Origin: UBA8919 sp041658185
GTDB lineage: Bacteria; Elusimicrobiota; UBA8919
DNA: 64,000 nucleotides
Reading direction: 5' to 3'
Assembly: GCA_041658185.1 (NCBI GenBank)
Contig: JBBAAR010000013.1
Coordinates: 3,648-67,647, forward strand
Part shown: positions 1 to 8,082 of the stretch, one piece after another
How the letters are laid out: the number at the start of each line of letters is the position of its first letter
How positions within the stretch are numbered: position 1 is the first letter of the stretch
The notes under the pieces: model-generated
What the model saw: only the letters and a program-made list of their open reading frames with translations
The model's database searches: none
Told to the model about the DNA's origin: nothing
Made by a program: the position numbers and the translations under genes

Positions 1-518
1 TTTTTTACTGTATCAAATGAATAGCTGATACGGCCTGCTTCACGACCTCTTTTGATAAATGTTCTTACGGAAGGAACGTTGACGGCGGAAATTAATTTTT
101 CCGAAACTTGAAAACCCCATTTATAGACATAGTTTTTCTTTTTTTCGATAAGACGCTCTATTTCTTTAGTAGAAAGTTTCTTGTTTTCATCTCCGATTCT
201 CAAATAAAAACGGCCATACGCCGAATAAAGATTTTCATGACCGTCAAACCTGACGGCGATGCAATCCCTGCCGTCAACTTTTTCTAATCTTATATCGGGG
301 AAAATCTTCGGGTCGATATGGTCGGTTATTGCTTGGGTTATATCTTTGAGCGTTGACTTGCCGATTTGCTGGCCGACTATTTTGCCGTTATCTTCAATTC
401 CAAAGTAAAGAATGCCTTTGCCATGTTTGTTGAGGATTGAGACGATGGAAATTACAGCCTCTTTTAATTCGGATGTGGATTTTTTCAGTTCGAGGGTTTC
501 TGTTTCTTTGAACCTCAT
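1..518 (-). CDS. AlbA_2 (Schlafen-type) ATP/DNA-binding domain protein, partial
   Basis: Reading the minus strand gives an open frame from an ATG that runs off the left edge, so the C-terminus is missing. It starts MRFKETETLELKKSTSELKE, continues with an SIVSILNKHGKGILYFGIEDNGKIVG stretch in two parts, and then DGRDCIAVRFDG. This is the layout of the AlbA_2 domain seen in Schlafen-like and RecG-like proteins, where the acidic/lysine opening and the GxLYFGI(E/D)DNG core are typical. After about residue 120 it continues with KKNYVYKWGF and a possible winged-helix part. Such proteins are usually regulators or nucleic-acid-binding accessory proteins; the specific role is unknown. A good promoter lies 40-70 bp upstream. 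Confidence 0.75.
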   Translation of the reverse strand, partial: MRFKETETLELKKSTSELKEAVISIVSILNKHGKGILYFGIEDNGKIVGQQIGKSTLKDITQAITDHIDPKIFPDIRLEKVDGRDCIAVRFDGHENLYSAYGRFYLRIGDENKKLSTKEIERLIEKKKNYVYKWGFQVSEKLISAVNVPSVRTFIKRGREAGRISYSFDTVK

Positions 519-556
519 AATATTCCGGTACTGATTTTTTATTCCTGCATGGTTTT

Positions 557-584
557 ATTATACTACTTCATAACAAAAAATCAA
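557..584 (-). promoter_or_regulatory. sigma-70-type promoter for the AlbA_2 gene
   Basis: On the minus strand there is TTGATT, a 16-bp spacer and TATAAT, placed about 40 bp before the ATG of the AlbA_2 gene. The same TTGATT-N16-TATAAT arrangement recurs before the heptosyltransferase and before tRNA-Ser. Confidence 0.6.
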
Positions 585-788
585 GAAATATTTTTTTGCG
601 GGAAACAAAACATGCGAGACACTATCATTGCTTCCGCTAACATTTAATTTGGAATTTCACCGTCGAAATTAGCGAAAAATATTAGTTCCAATCGCATACT
701 AATCGCACACTTTTGGTTTGGTGTTTTTTGCTAATTTTGAATTGCATAAAAAAATGCCCTATTTTCGGGGATTTTTCCCAAAAAAAAA

Positions 789-861
789 TGAGCCCGGTGC
801 GATTTGAACGCACGACCACTTGATTAAAAGTCAAGTGCTCTACCAGCTGAGCTACGGGCCC
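789..861 (-). tRNA. tRNA-Lys (anticodon TTT)
   Basis: The minus strand folds as a 73-nt cloverleaf. The acceptor GGGCCCG pairs with CGGGCTC (one G-U), the D arm contains AGCTCAGCTGGTAGAGC, the anticodon arm is CTTGA-CTTTTAA-TCAAG, and the T loop is TTCAAAT. The anticodon TTT gives lysine. CCA is not encoded. A run of nine T follows the 3' end and may end transcription. Confidence 0.97.
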
Positions 862-1291
862 AAATGTCCGTCATGAGAATTTAAGATGCTTGTTTTCCGA
901 CGGTAAACGTCAGAAAATAGTTTTGTTCCTGACACTTTCGGATATCTTAAAAAACCATCGCATTTTCACTGCCTCTTCAGATTTTTTGCAGATGAATTTA
1001 TTGTTCAAAAATTATACTATAGTTAGATTCTATCAAATTATATTTCTTTTGTCAAGATTTTTTTCGGCAAACTTCCCAAAACTATTTTCTATCCGGGAAC
1101 TTCTCATCTGCCGGCGCACCGCCCAAACCCCAGTTTTCTTTTTCAACTTCGCTGATGACCAACTGAACGGTTTCAATTAATTTTTTCTTCGTTTTCCCGG
1201 TTATCCCTCAAGCTGGAAAAATGCTAATTCAACAAATTAAACACCGTCCCCTAACAAATCAGAACCTGTTTCCGGTTTTTCGGCGAACGGC
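862..1291. other. Intergenic region between tRNA-Lys and the PorV-like gene
   Basis: No convincing gene is seen. The region holds the minus-strand promoter described separately and a short palindrome GACGGTAAACGTC near the tRNA 5' side. A 96-codon plus-strand frame is present, but it has no ribosome-binding site or recognisable protein pattern and overlaps the tRNA promoter. Confidence 0.5.
1027..1055 (-). promoter_or_regulatory. sigma-70-type promoter, probably for tRNA-Lys
   Basis: Minus strand: TTGACA, 17-bp spacer, TAGAAT, about 160 bp upstream of tRNA-Lys. No other feature lies between it and the tRNA. Confidence 0.55.
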
Positions 1292-2689
1292 TCACCGCCC
1301 GACGGGCACCGCTTTTTGCTTCTTTTCTGCAAGGTGAATCTTCGCCAGTTCAATTTTATTTTTTGAGTCGGCATCATTCGGGTCAATTCTCAAAACCGCT
1401 TCCCAACCGGCGATTGCAAGTTCATATTCGCCTTTTTCATAATGTCTGAGTGCGGCATCATAATGTCCCTTTTTGAGCGACAATTTTTTTTCAGGCGTCA
1501 ATTCTTTGTGTACCGGAACAGGTTGTTCTTCTTTGTGTACCGGAACGGGCTGTTCTTCTTTTTGCACCGGAACGGGTTGTTCTTCTTTTTGTACCGGAAC
1601 GGGTTGTTCTTCTTTTTGTACCGGAACGGGCTGTTCTTCTTTGTGTACCGGAACGGGCTGTTCTTCTTTTTGCGGCGGGGGAGCGGGCGGCGAATGCATT
1701 CCCTCCTCTTGTGCGATTTTTTCTTTTGCTTTTACCTTTTCTTCCGACAGCGTATATCTGAATGTCAGAGACAGCCGGTGACTCCCCGACGTGTCCGGCA
1801 TCTGCAACGGAAGCAAAAATGCATAATCAAGTTGAAGACCGGTTTCGCTGAACATTTTGTTGTATGAAAACCCGAATGAGAATTCTCTGTCATTTCCGCC
1901 TAAACGGGCGGCAAATGTGTTATAATTAAACCATGACTCTATCCCGCCTGAGACCTTAAAATCCGCAGTGTTATCTGCCGGTTTTCTGTATGAGACGTCA
2001 ACTGTCGGCGTGATGTTTTCAAAAAATGCCCAGTCGCCGCCGCGGTACGCCGTTCCGAACTTTAATATCATAGGCACATTATCCTCGGTTTTAAGTCCCA
2101 CGTCCGGCTGTAAAATGTTGAGGGCGGAAAACCCGAACGAGTAATCGGACGGTTTCAGTAAGATACCGATGTCGGGCGTAAAACCGCCGGCGGATGTCCC
2201 TCCGGCAAATACAGGGTTATCCATACTTTTTGTCCGGGAGTCAAGCATATAGGAATGTGTAAGATATTTCAAGTTGAGTCCTGCCATCAGCGGAAATGTG
2301 ACGCCGAGGTCTTCCGCCAAATCCCGTGCATAACTCGCCGAAACGGTGTTTTCCCTGTAATATCCCCAGAGCGCAAAATCGGTAACGGTTAAGCCGAATG
2401 AACCTATCGCCGTCGGATAAACGCCGGCTGCATACATCTGCGAAAGATTTACGTCATCAATCCCGGCAAAAAGTTTGTTGTACATAAACGTCGTTTCCAG
2501 CATTTCAAGTTGAGCAATTCCTGCTGGATTCCAGAGCGTTGCCGACGGGTCGTTCGCAATAGCGGTAAATGTGTTGCCCATTCCGCCCGCACGCGTGCCC
2601 CAGCCGGTATCCTGGAAGGCAGGGAAACCGTAAGTAGTAAGTAGTAAGTAGTAAGTAGTAAGTAAAAAGTAATTCTTTTTTATTTTCAT
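1292..2689 (-). CDS. PorV/PorQ-like outer-membrane beta-barrel protein with repeat linker and TPR-like tail
   Basis: The chosen ATG gives MKIKKNYFLL followed by a hydrophobic signal peptide. It overlaps the stop of the upstream gene by 4 bp (ATGA). The mature start, GWGTRAGGMGNTFTAIANDP followed by LWNPAGIAQL, is the hallmark of the PorV/UPF0164 barrel family. About 320 barrel residues are followed by six copies of a nine-residue EEQPVPV(H/Q)K repeat, then a TPR-like helix pair (HYDAALRHYEKGEYELAIAGWE). The repeat probably spans the periplasm or reaches peptidoglycan. The signal-peptide codons contain a heptamer microsatellite, so length variation there would shift the frame. Its role, in secretion or as a porin, is inferred from the family only. 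Confidence 0.8.
   Translation of the reverse strand: MKIKKNYFLLTTYYLLLTTYGFPAFQDTGWGTRAGGMGNTFTAIANDPSATLWNPAGIAQLEMLETTFMYNKLFAGIDDVNLSQMYAAGVYPTAIGSFGLTVTDFALWGYYRENTVSASYARDLAEDLGVTFPLMAGLNLKYLTHSYMLDSRTKSMDNPVFAGGTSAGGFTPDIGILLKPSDYSFGFSALNILQPDVGLKTEDNVPMILKFGTAYRGGDWAFFENITPTVDVSYRKPADNTADFKVSGGIESWFNYNTFAARLGGNDREFSFGFSYNKMFSETGLQLDYAFLLPLQMPDTSGSHRLSLTFRYTLSEEKVKAKEKIAQEEGMHSPPAPPPQKEEQPVPVHKEEQPVPVQKEEQPVPVQKEEQPVPVQKEEQPVPVHKEEQPVPVHKELTPEKKLSLKKGHYDAALRHYEKGEYELAIAGWEAVLRIDPNDADSKNKIELAKIHLAEKKQKAVPVGR
1505..1666 (-). repeat. 27-bp tandem repeat inside the PorV-like gene (six units)
   Basis: Six near-identical 27-bp units encode EEQPVPVHK or EEQPVPVQK. The units differ mainly in the H/Q codon and a few third positions. 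Because the unit is a multiple of three, copy-number changes keep the reading frame. Confidence 0.95.
2630..2671. repeat. GTAAGTA heptamer tandem repeat
   Basis: Five exact GTAAGTA units are followed by a degenerate AAAAGTA. They lie inside the signal-peptide codons of the PorV-like gene. A related but inverted heptamer block lies on the other side of the four-helix-bundle gene. Confidence 0.95.
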
Positions 2690-3039
2690 AATTTTGCTAT
2701 TAAACCTGTCAACATTTTTCCGGTTTTTTCTGTCAATTCCATAATTTCTTGGCATTCATTTGATGAAATATATTTAAGTCTTAAAGAAATAATAAGTTGC
2801 GTTTCCAATTCACTAAGCGAACCTCTCGCAATAAAAAGAAATTGTTTAAACTCTGCTTTAGAATGTCTTGAAGCGCCTTCGGCAATATTGCTGCTGATAG
2901 ATACCGATGCACGACGCATCTGTATTGTCAAACCATAAATCTCTTCTTTTGGAAATTTTCTAGTTAAATAATAAATTTTTTCAACAAGCAAAATGGACAC
3001 CTGCCAAACTTGTAATCTTTCATGAGGTCTTTTTTCCAT
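2686..3039 (-). CDS. four-helix-bundle protein (23S rRNA intervening-sequence protein family)
   Basis: The protein starts MEKRPHERLQVWQVSILLVE and contains YGLTIQMRRASVSISSNIAEG followed by SLSELETQLIIS. These are the signature blocks of the small four-helix-bundle family (about 118 residues) first noted inside rRNA intervening sequences and later found scattered in many genomes. A GTG start four codons earlier is possible. The biochemical function is not known. The gene sits between two inverted heptamer-repeat blocks and between two cell-envelope genes, which suggests it arrived as a small mobile cassette. Its stop overlaps the next start codon (ATGA). Confidence 0.88.
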   Translation of the reverse strand: MEKRPHERLQVWQVSILLVEKIYYLTRKFPKEEIYGLTIQMRRASVSISSNIAEGASRHSKAEFKQFLFIARGSLSELETQLIISLRLKYISSNECQEIMELTEKTGKMLTGLIAKL

Positions 3040-3045
3040 CGCATT

Positions 3046-3080
3046 CACCACTTACTACTCACCACTTACCACTTACTATT
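3046..3080. repeat. inverted heptamer repeat block (CACCACT/TACTACT type)
   Basis: Five consecutive seven-base units are seen: CACCACT, TACTACT, CACCACT, TACCACT, TACTATT. Their reverse complement resembles the GTAAGTA block on the far side of the four-helix-bundle gene, so the gene is framed by inverted copies. Confidence 0.85.
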
Positions 3081-4584
3081 TTGCAAGCACAACAGCACCG
3101 GTTCTCTTCTGTCCGCTTACTGCTTCAACTTTATAAATATAAACGCCCGACTCCAAAACATTGCCGTCGTCGTCTTTACCGTCCCAGTTATCCGAACCGT
3201 CGTCAATAGTCCTGATTTTTTTGCCGGTCACGTCATATATCTCAATCTTTTTGATGGCAGAATCGCACTCAAACTGTATGCGGTTGTTTGTCGCAGGCGT
3301 AAGGAATTTATCTTTCGTTGCCGGTTTAACGGGCGGAGTCCCTTTCGGGAAAAGTGCATAAAGAGTGAAGTGGTTCACATATCCGGAAACCGTATTCTTT
3401 GCGGTGTCAACTGTGCTGTCTACATAACGCCAGCCCCAGTTATCCCACCAGTAAAGACGCAGTCCGAGCGCGGAAATGTTACCGCTGTCGTCAATTATGC
3501 CGTCCTGGTTCTGGTCAAGGTATCTTATCGTTAACAGCACGGGTTTTTTAAATTCCGTGTTGTTCGGCAGGAAATCAAAGCAGGAAACCGGAGCCGTGCT
3601 GTTTGATGCAATTGTTGAAGTATTCTCATTTTTGAACGCCCAAGGCGGAGGAGCAGTATCGTCCGGATAACCATGCTGTACAATTGATATCGGCACATTT
3701 GTGGACAGAGCGCCCGGAGGAATTACAATACTCGTATGACCGGCGGACGTGTTCTGGTCGCCGTCAGGTACCGTAATCGTTCCTCCGGAAGCCGCCGGAA
3801 CGACGGTTTCTGCCGTTTGCGTCTTTACGTCAACGGTCGGGGCATTTTCCGCGGTAATAGTCGTGCCGTTAACGACAAAATATCCGCTGTTGTTCGGCAT
3901 CAAGTCCTTTGCCTCAATGTAATACTTAAAACCTGCCATAAATGTAGCGTCAATTGGGCCTATTTTGAAAGTGTAAAGGTCGCCGGTATTTGTTGTCGTT
4001 GAGACCGCTATCCACGAGCCGCCGGTTTTTTCATAATAAAGTTTTGCGGAAACGACGGTTCCCGGCGAACCTGTATTATCCTTATCCGTAATAGTCACCG
4101 CAATAATTGCATACCCGCCCAAAACATCAATTTCTGTTATGGGTGTATGGACGACCGTCGGCGGAATTGAATCCGGACTTGCCATCGTTTCGTTTGAGTA
4201 AATTGACTCAACCCCGTCTCTATCACTGCTCGTCATCACATAATAATAAATCGCAACGGTAGACGGCGTATCAGAATAAGAAGTTTCTATTGATGAACCG
4301 ACAGGTGTATAAGGACCGCCGGAAACGACTGAACGGTAAATTTTGTAAGATGAAAAATTACCCGCTCCGCGGTCGGACGAATCCGTCCAGACAAGATTTA
4401 CATTACTTCCGAAACAATCCGCGGAAACCAATGCCGGCGGATTTATCCTCGCAACCGTTGAAGCAGTATTTGAATATCCGCTTTCAAGTGCGATTGAATA
4501 CAAACCGTTCCCGGAATTACCCCGGTCAACGGCAGTTATTTTGTAGTAATACGTCACACCGTTTTTCAATCCATAAAATGTCAA
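3076..4584 (-). CDS. fibronectin-type exported protein, C-terminal part (downstream of an in-frame stop)
   Basis: This is the continuation, in the same frame, of the gene ending at the TAA upstream. It carries two more fibronectin-III-like modules (YYYKITAVDRG, DSSDRGAGNFSSYKIYRS), a region resembling a ZU5-like fold (TSIVIPPGALSTNVPISI), and a FlgD-Ig/T9SS-like C-terminal module with GVYIYKVEAVSGQKR. Such C-terminal modules anchor or sort large surface proteins. With no start signal of its own, this half is unlikely to be translated unless the stop is read through or the cell uses an internal start. Confidence 0.7.
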   Translation of the reverse strand: MTFYGLKNGVTYYYKITAVDRGNSGNGLYSIALESGYSNTASTVARINPPALVSADCFGSNVNLVWTDSSDRGAGNFSSYKIYRSVVSGGPYTPVGSSIETSYSDTPSTVAIYYYVMTSSDRDGVESIYSNETMASPDSIPPTVVHTPITEIDVLGGYAIIAVTITDKDNTGSPGTVVSAKLYYEKTGGSWIAVSTTTNTGDLYTFKIGPIDATFMAGFKYYIEAKDLMPNNSGYFVVNGTTITAENAPTVDVKTQTAETVVPAASGGTITVPDGDQNTSAGHTSIVIPPGALSTNVPISIVQHGYPDDTAPPPWAFKNENTSTIASNSTAPVSCFDFLPNNTEFKKPVLLTIRYLDQNQDGIIDDSGNISALGLRLYWWDNWGWRYVDSTVDTAKNTVSGYVNHFTLYALFPKGTPPVKPATKDKFLTPATNNRIQFECDSAIKKIEIYDVTGKKIRTIDDGSDNWDGKDDDGNVLESGVYIYKVEAVSGQKRTGAVVLAK

Positions 4585-4629
4585 TGTTGCGTTTGTTGTT
4601 GTTGCAGATGAAAATTGCTCGGAAAAATC

Positions 4630-6255
4630 TTATGTTTGAGAATCACAGTAAATTTGATAATGGTCTAAATCAAAAACGGAAACAGCATTCCATGTAAGCG
4701 TGATTTGTGTATTAGATGCGGTTGCTGTAAGTCCTGCCGGTGCGGGCGGAGATAAATCCTGTGCTGCGGCGGATGAAAGCGTGTTGACGAATGTTCCCGT
4801 AGACCAACTTGCCCAGTTATTAGTAATCTTGTCCCTAAATTTTACGGCGAAATAATATGACGTTCCGGGGTTAAGCCCTGTAACATTAGTTGAGAGTGCC
4901 TGCTGTGTCACGGTGTTTGTTGACTGAACGGTAAATGTTGCGGCGGTGCCGAAAGTCGTTTCGTTTCCGAGCGGATTTGTTGAGTACTTCACCCAATAGG
5001 CACCGCCGGCAATGCTGCCTGCAGTTCCGTCGTCGCCTGGCGCGGTCCATTTAAGTGTTATAGAGCCGTCAACCGGACCCGCCAATGCGGTTAAGTCGGA
5101 AATTCCTGCCGGCGGAATACAATCAAATCCTAACTTTGCATTTCCTCCGGAACCGAGCTCCGTTGATGTTGAAGAAGTTAAGCCGTTACTATTCTCACTC
5201 CAGACCCGCCACCAGTATGTGCCGTTGTCGGTCAAAGCGGGCCACTTGTAACCGGTGGTCCCCTGACTTAATAATTGTGACGTTGTTTCAAAAAAGAGCG
5301 GGCTGAAAGAGGAAAATGACGATACCTGTAAATGGAATTTTAGTTGATCGCTTGCTTGGGTGAACGACGAAATAATTGTTGACGAGTTTGTCCACTGCAT
5401 TGATGCCAGTTGATTACCGCTTTCACCTATTTGAACAAGGGACGACGGTTTATCGGGGGCTAAAATATACTCTACGATGAACACCCGCTCGGTTCCCCAC
5501 TGTCCGTTCCCATCACCGTCTCTCGGCCTTACATGAAAATAATGATTTGTAACATCAACAGGAAAGTCATCAATATAATCATCCGTAGTGCCGGACTCCG
5601 AACCGTCAATAGTACCGGTTGCCGTGTTGTTATATTCGTAATAAAATACACTTGAATACGTCGGGTTGGTCCAGGTAAATGATATTTGTCCGTCGCTGCC
5701 GGCCGCCATATAACCGAACGGTGCACCCGATGTAAAAGATGTTCTGTCGTCTAACGAGGGTCCTGCTTGCACCGCTACAATATCCGGAGCAGTTCTTTGA
5801 GTGACTACGACATCGTCGAGATAATATGTTTTGCTACCGCTTCTATAAAATTTAATATATATATTGTTATAACTTGATAAATCAAAAGTTTCCTGCATAA
5901 AAGTACCGCCATAATCGGTAGCCGTCGGAGAACCGGGTAATGATGCCCAAGTAGCCGCATTTGTTGAATATTGAATATTGAAACTTGAAGCACCGGCGCT
6001 GGCATACATCCAGTAAGTTAAAGCGGCGGGATAGTTTAATACCGGGGTAATTAAATACCAAGCAACTTTAGCAAATGATTCGCTATGGGTGGGTGAATTA
6101 GCGTGTGTGATAGACCACGTTACGGGACCATTGTTTGTCCACCCGGCCGGGGTACCGCCGCCCTCAAAATTTTCATTGATTATATCGGCACCGTATAAGA
6201 TAACCGGGACGAAGATTATTATCAGAAATAATATGGTTTTTATTTTCAATTTCAT
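4630..6255 (-). CDS. fibronectin-type exported protein, N-terminal part, ended by an in-frame stop
   Basis: A clear signal peptide (MKLKIKTILFLIIIFVPVIL, then YGA) leads into a jelly-roll-like region (ENFEGGGTPAGWTNNG, LDDVVVTQRT) and several fibronectin-III-like modules. The frame stops with TAA in the middle of a module (HYQIYCDSQT) and continues open without any frame change for 516 further codons after the stop. A good promoter lies upstream. The intact protein would be about 1059 residues, a typical surface or secreted adhesin-like size. This is either a recent pseudogene, a sequence error or a read-through case. Confidence 0.75.
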   Translation of the reverse strand: MKLKIKTILFLIIIFVPVILYGADIINENFEGGGTPAGWTNNGPVTWSITHANSPTHSESFAKVAWYLITPVLNYPAALTYWMYASAGASSFNIQYSTNAATWASLPGSPTATDYGGTFMQETFDLSSYNNIYIKFYRSGSKTYYLDDVVVTQRTAPDIVAVQAGPSLDDRTSFTSGAPFGYMAAGSDGQISFTWTNPTYSSVFYYEYNNTATGTIDGSESGTTDDYIDDFPVDVTNHYFHVRPRDGDGNGQWGTERVFIVEYILAPDKPSSLVQIGESGNQLASMQWTNSSTIISSFTQASDQLKFHLQVSSFSSFSPLFFETTSQLLSQGTTGYKWPALTDNGTYWWRVWSENSNGLTSSTSTELGSGGNAKLGFDCIPPAGISDLTALAGPVDGSITLKWTAPGDDGTAGSIAGGAYWVKYSTNPLGNETTFGTAATFTVQSTNTVTQQALSTNVTGLNPGTSYYFAVKFRDKITNNWASWSTGTFVNTLSSAAAQDLSPPAPAGLTATASNTQITLTWNAVSVFDLDHYQIYCDSQT

Positions 6256-6295
6256 AAAAATTTATCCGGCGCTATTTACGGGTATATATATTATA

Positions 6296-6324
6296 AGTAT
6301 AAAGTATTCTTATGATTTTGTAAA
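6296..6324 (-). promoter_or_regulatory. promoter of the fibronectin-type exported protein gene
   Basis: Minus strand: TTTACA, 17-bp spacer, TATACT, about 40 bp before the ATG. It shows that the interrupted gene still has an expression signal. Confidence 0.6.
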
Positions 6325-6340
6325 GGTTTTTTTTGTAAAT

Positions 6341-6374
6341 AAAAAAACCGCGTAAGCAAACTAAATTACGGTTT
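6341..6374 (-). terminator. Rho-independent terminator after the TPR gene
   Basis: Minus strand: AAACCGTAA, a loop of about 10 nt, TTACGCGGTTT, then TTTT. It ends the heptosyltransferase-to-TPR operon before the next promoter. Confidence 0.65.
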
Positions 6375-6447
6375 GTCATACCAAATACAGAAAAAAATAC
6401 GGGGATGGTTCTGATATTTTCATTTCAAAATCATTTTTTATTTCCGA

Positions 6448-6472
6448 GCGACCGCAGGGAGTCCCTTCGGGG
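6448..6472 (+). repeat. Short palindromic repeat (SPR) copy, intergenic
   Basis: GCGACCGCAGGGAGTCCC followed by TTCGGGG matches the 25-bp element found inside kdtA and the radical SAM gene. It lies just after the stop of the TPR gene. Confidence 0.7.
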
Positions 6473-6483
6473 GCGAGCGCTGA

Positions 6484-7230
6484 TTAAATATCCTTTATTT
6501 TTTCCAGGAATTTTTCAGATAACTTTTTTTCGGTAATAAGTTTAATAAGTTTTTGTTTCGCCCCTTTTTTTCTATCTTCAAGTTTCGCCGTATAATAGAT
6601 GTTCACCCAGATGTTTGCGGCATCTTCATACCTGCCGTATTTGGTATATATATTGCCGAGGATAAGTTTAACCTCAAACGGACAATCCGGATATTTTACC
6701 GTTTCTTCAAGTTTTTTTATCACATCAGTGGATTTGCCCTCTTTTGAATAAACAATAGCAGCAGCATATAAATGAAACGGATAGTACTGCGGATTGTATT
6801 TCATTCCTTCATTTAATAATTCAAGGGCTTCATCATAGCGGGTCAGATTCCAAGCAAGCGATGCACCGCCAAAAGCATAAACATACTTAAAATACGGGTC
6901 AATTCTCACGCATCTTTGACACATAGCCAGAAGATCTCTGTATCTTCCATATTCGCTTTTTTTTCTGTCGTCCTTTTCATACTTGCGGTATTTTTCTTCG
7001 CTGACTTTATCTTCCCAGCCGCCGCCGCCGTAATACTGTAATGTCTGAACCCACATAATATCAGCAATGATTCTTCTCATTCCGAATAGAAATCCTGCAA
7101 AATCAATCGGCTTTGTTTTTTCCGTAACAATATCCACCGGGGCAGGATACGGATAATTGAAATTTTTGTTTGCCCACCAGCCGGTTAATGCTAAAATCAG
7201 CAACAAAAAAATGATCAAAACATTTTTCAT
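6484..7230 (-). CDS. membrane-anchored TPR protein
   Basis: An N-terminal hydrophobic segment (VLIIFLLLILALTGWWA) is followed by a conserved-looking block FLFGMRRIIADIMWVQTLQYYGGG and then about three TPR-like helical pairs (ALELLNEGMKYNPQYYPFH, YGRYEDAANIWVNIYY). Total 248 residues. It is predicted to face the periplasm from the inner membrane. The start overlaps the stop of cooC by 4 bp, so the two are probably co-translated. TPRs suggest a scaffold; no enzyme motif is seen. Confidence 0.7.
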   Translation of the reverse strand: MKNVLIIFLLLILALTGWWANKNFNYPYPAPVDIVTEKTKPIDFAGFLFGMRRIIADIMWVQTLQYYGGGGWEDKVSEEKYRKYEKDDRKKSEYGRYRDLLAMCQRCVRIDPYFKYVYAFGGASLAWNLTRYDEALELLNEGMKYNPQYYPFHLYAAAIVYSKEGKSTDVIKKLEETVKYPDCPFEVKLILGNIYTKYGRYEDAANIWVNIYYTAKLEDRKKGAKQKLIKLITEKKLSEKFLEKIKDI

Positions 7231-7937
7231 AAAATTCCTGATTTTAATAAAATATCCTGAATGTCATTTTTAATTTCCGAATTATTCGCATAAAAATTGT
7301 CAGGAATATTTTTATTATAACGAATATAACCGATCATATCAAGACCGTCAATGTTTTTGATGTTTTCATTTTGATATTTATTTACAAGCAGATATTTTTT
7401 GATGATTTTTATCGGCAGACGTTCCGCTGTTTTTTTTATATTTTCCGCAGCGAGAAAACTTATATTCGTCGGCTCGGCAACTATAAACAACACATCAATT
7501 TCATTGTTTGTGCGACGGGAAAGATGCTCCATACCCGCTTCGTTATCAATAACAACAAACGGATATTGACGGCTGATTTTTTTCAAAAAATCTCTCAAAA
7601 GATTGTTGACGGCACAATAGCAACCGGGACCTTCGGGACGACCCATAACAAGCAAATCAAACCCTTTGTCCGTCTCAAAAATACACTCCTGCATCTTCAT
7701 ATTAAGCCAGTCAACTTTTGAAATTCCCGCCGGATTTTTTTTGAATTCATCATCTCGTAAATCGGAAACGGCTGTCCCTGCGGGATAATCAACATCCAGA
7801 TAATATCCGAGATTGCTGTTAGGGTCGGCATCCACCGCAAGAACCGGAGATTTTTTACTCTCAACTAATTGTCTTATCATCAAAGACGAAATCGTGGATT
7901 TTCCGACTCCACCTTTGCCGGAGACCGCTATAATCAT
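7227..7937 (-). CDS. cooC: CooC-type ATPase, nickel insertion for CO dehydrogenase
   Basis: A MinD/NifH-like P-loop ATPase of 236 residues: deviant Walker A GKGGVGKST at residues 7-15, DADPNSNLGY, and the CooC signature GRPEGPGCYCAVN, whose CxC cysteines bind metal at the dimer interface in the family. DNEAGMEHLSR follows. CooC proteins load nickel into carbon monoxide dehydrogenase, the core of the Wood-Ljungdahl pathway, in the cytoplasm. No CODH gene is in this window, so the client is inferred. The neighbouring core MetE also uses one-carbon units, which supports a one-carbon context. Confidence 0.85.
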   Translation of the reverse strand: MIIAVSGKGGVGKSTISSLMIRQLVESKKSPVLAVDADPNSNLGYYLDVDYPAGTAVSDLRDDEFKKNPAGISKVDWLNMKMQECIFETDKGFDLLVMGRPEGPGCYCAVNNLLRDFLKKISRQYPFVVIDNEAGMEHLSRRTNNEIDVLFIVAEPTNISFLAAENIKKTAERLPIKIIKKYLLVNKYQNENIKNIDGLDMIGYIRYNKNIPDNFYANNSEIKNDIQDILLKSGIL

Positions 7938-7959
7938 ATTTTCCTAAAGAAAACTTCGT

Positions 7960-8070
7960 AACCGCAGATAGACCCCCGCATAGAATCATTCGGGGGCAGG
8001 CTCCGATTTACGCAGATAAAAATAACGTCTTTGTCGTTATCTGTGTTTATCTGTGTCCATCTGTGGTTGC
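7960..8070. repeat. 111-bp imperfect palindrome with ATCTGTG-type ends
   Basis: The left end AACCGCAGATAGAC is an inverted match (12 of 14) to the right end GTCCATCTGTGGTT. Inside are ATAACG and CGTTAT arms and a CCCCCG/CGGGGG pair. Tandem ATCTGTG-like units (ATCTGTGTTTATCTGTGTCC) resemble a widespread intergenic repeat type of environmental bacteria. It sits between core metE and cooC and could form a long hairpin in the transcript. Confidence 0.8.
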
Positions 8071-8082
8071 TTTTATAATTTC

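Noticed and set aside
890..1180. Plus-strand frame of 96 codons
   Set aside because: It lies over the tRNA-Lys promoter region, has no ribosome-binding site and no protein-like composition.
1505..1666. Possible CRISPR array
   Set aside because: The 27-bp units are back to back with no spacers and encode a regular peptide repeat.
1473..1781. Plus-strand frame with repeated CTGTGCSS motif
   Set aside because: It is the opposite-strand shadow of the 27-bp repeat in the PorV-like gene and has no start signal.
3330..3350. Further copy of the short palindromic repeat in the fibronectin-type gene
   Set aside because: GGAGTCCCTTTCGGGA is similar, but the match is short and the encoded FPKGTPP suits the protein context.
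3022..3534. Plus-strand frame of 170 codons
   Set aside because: It is antisense to a clear exported-protein gene, and its start is made of heptamer repeats.
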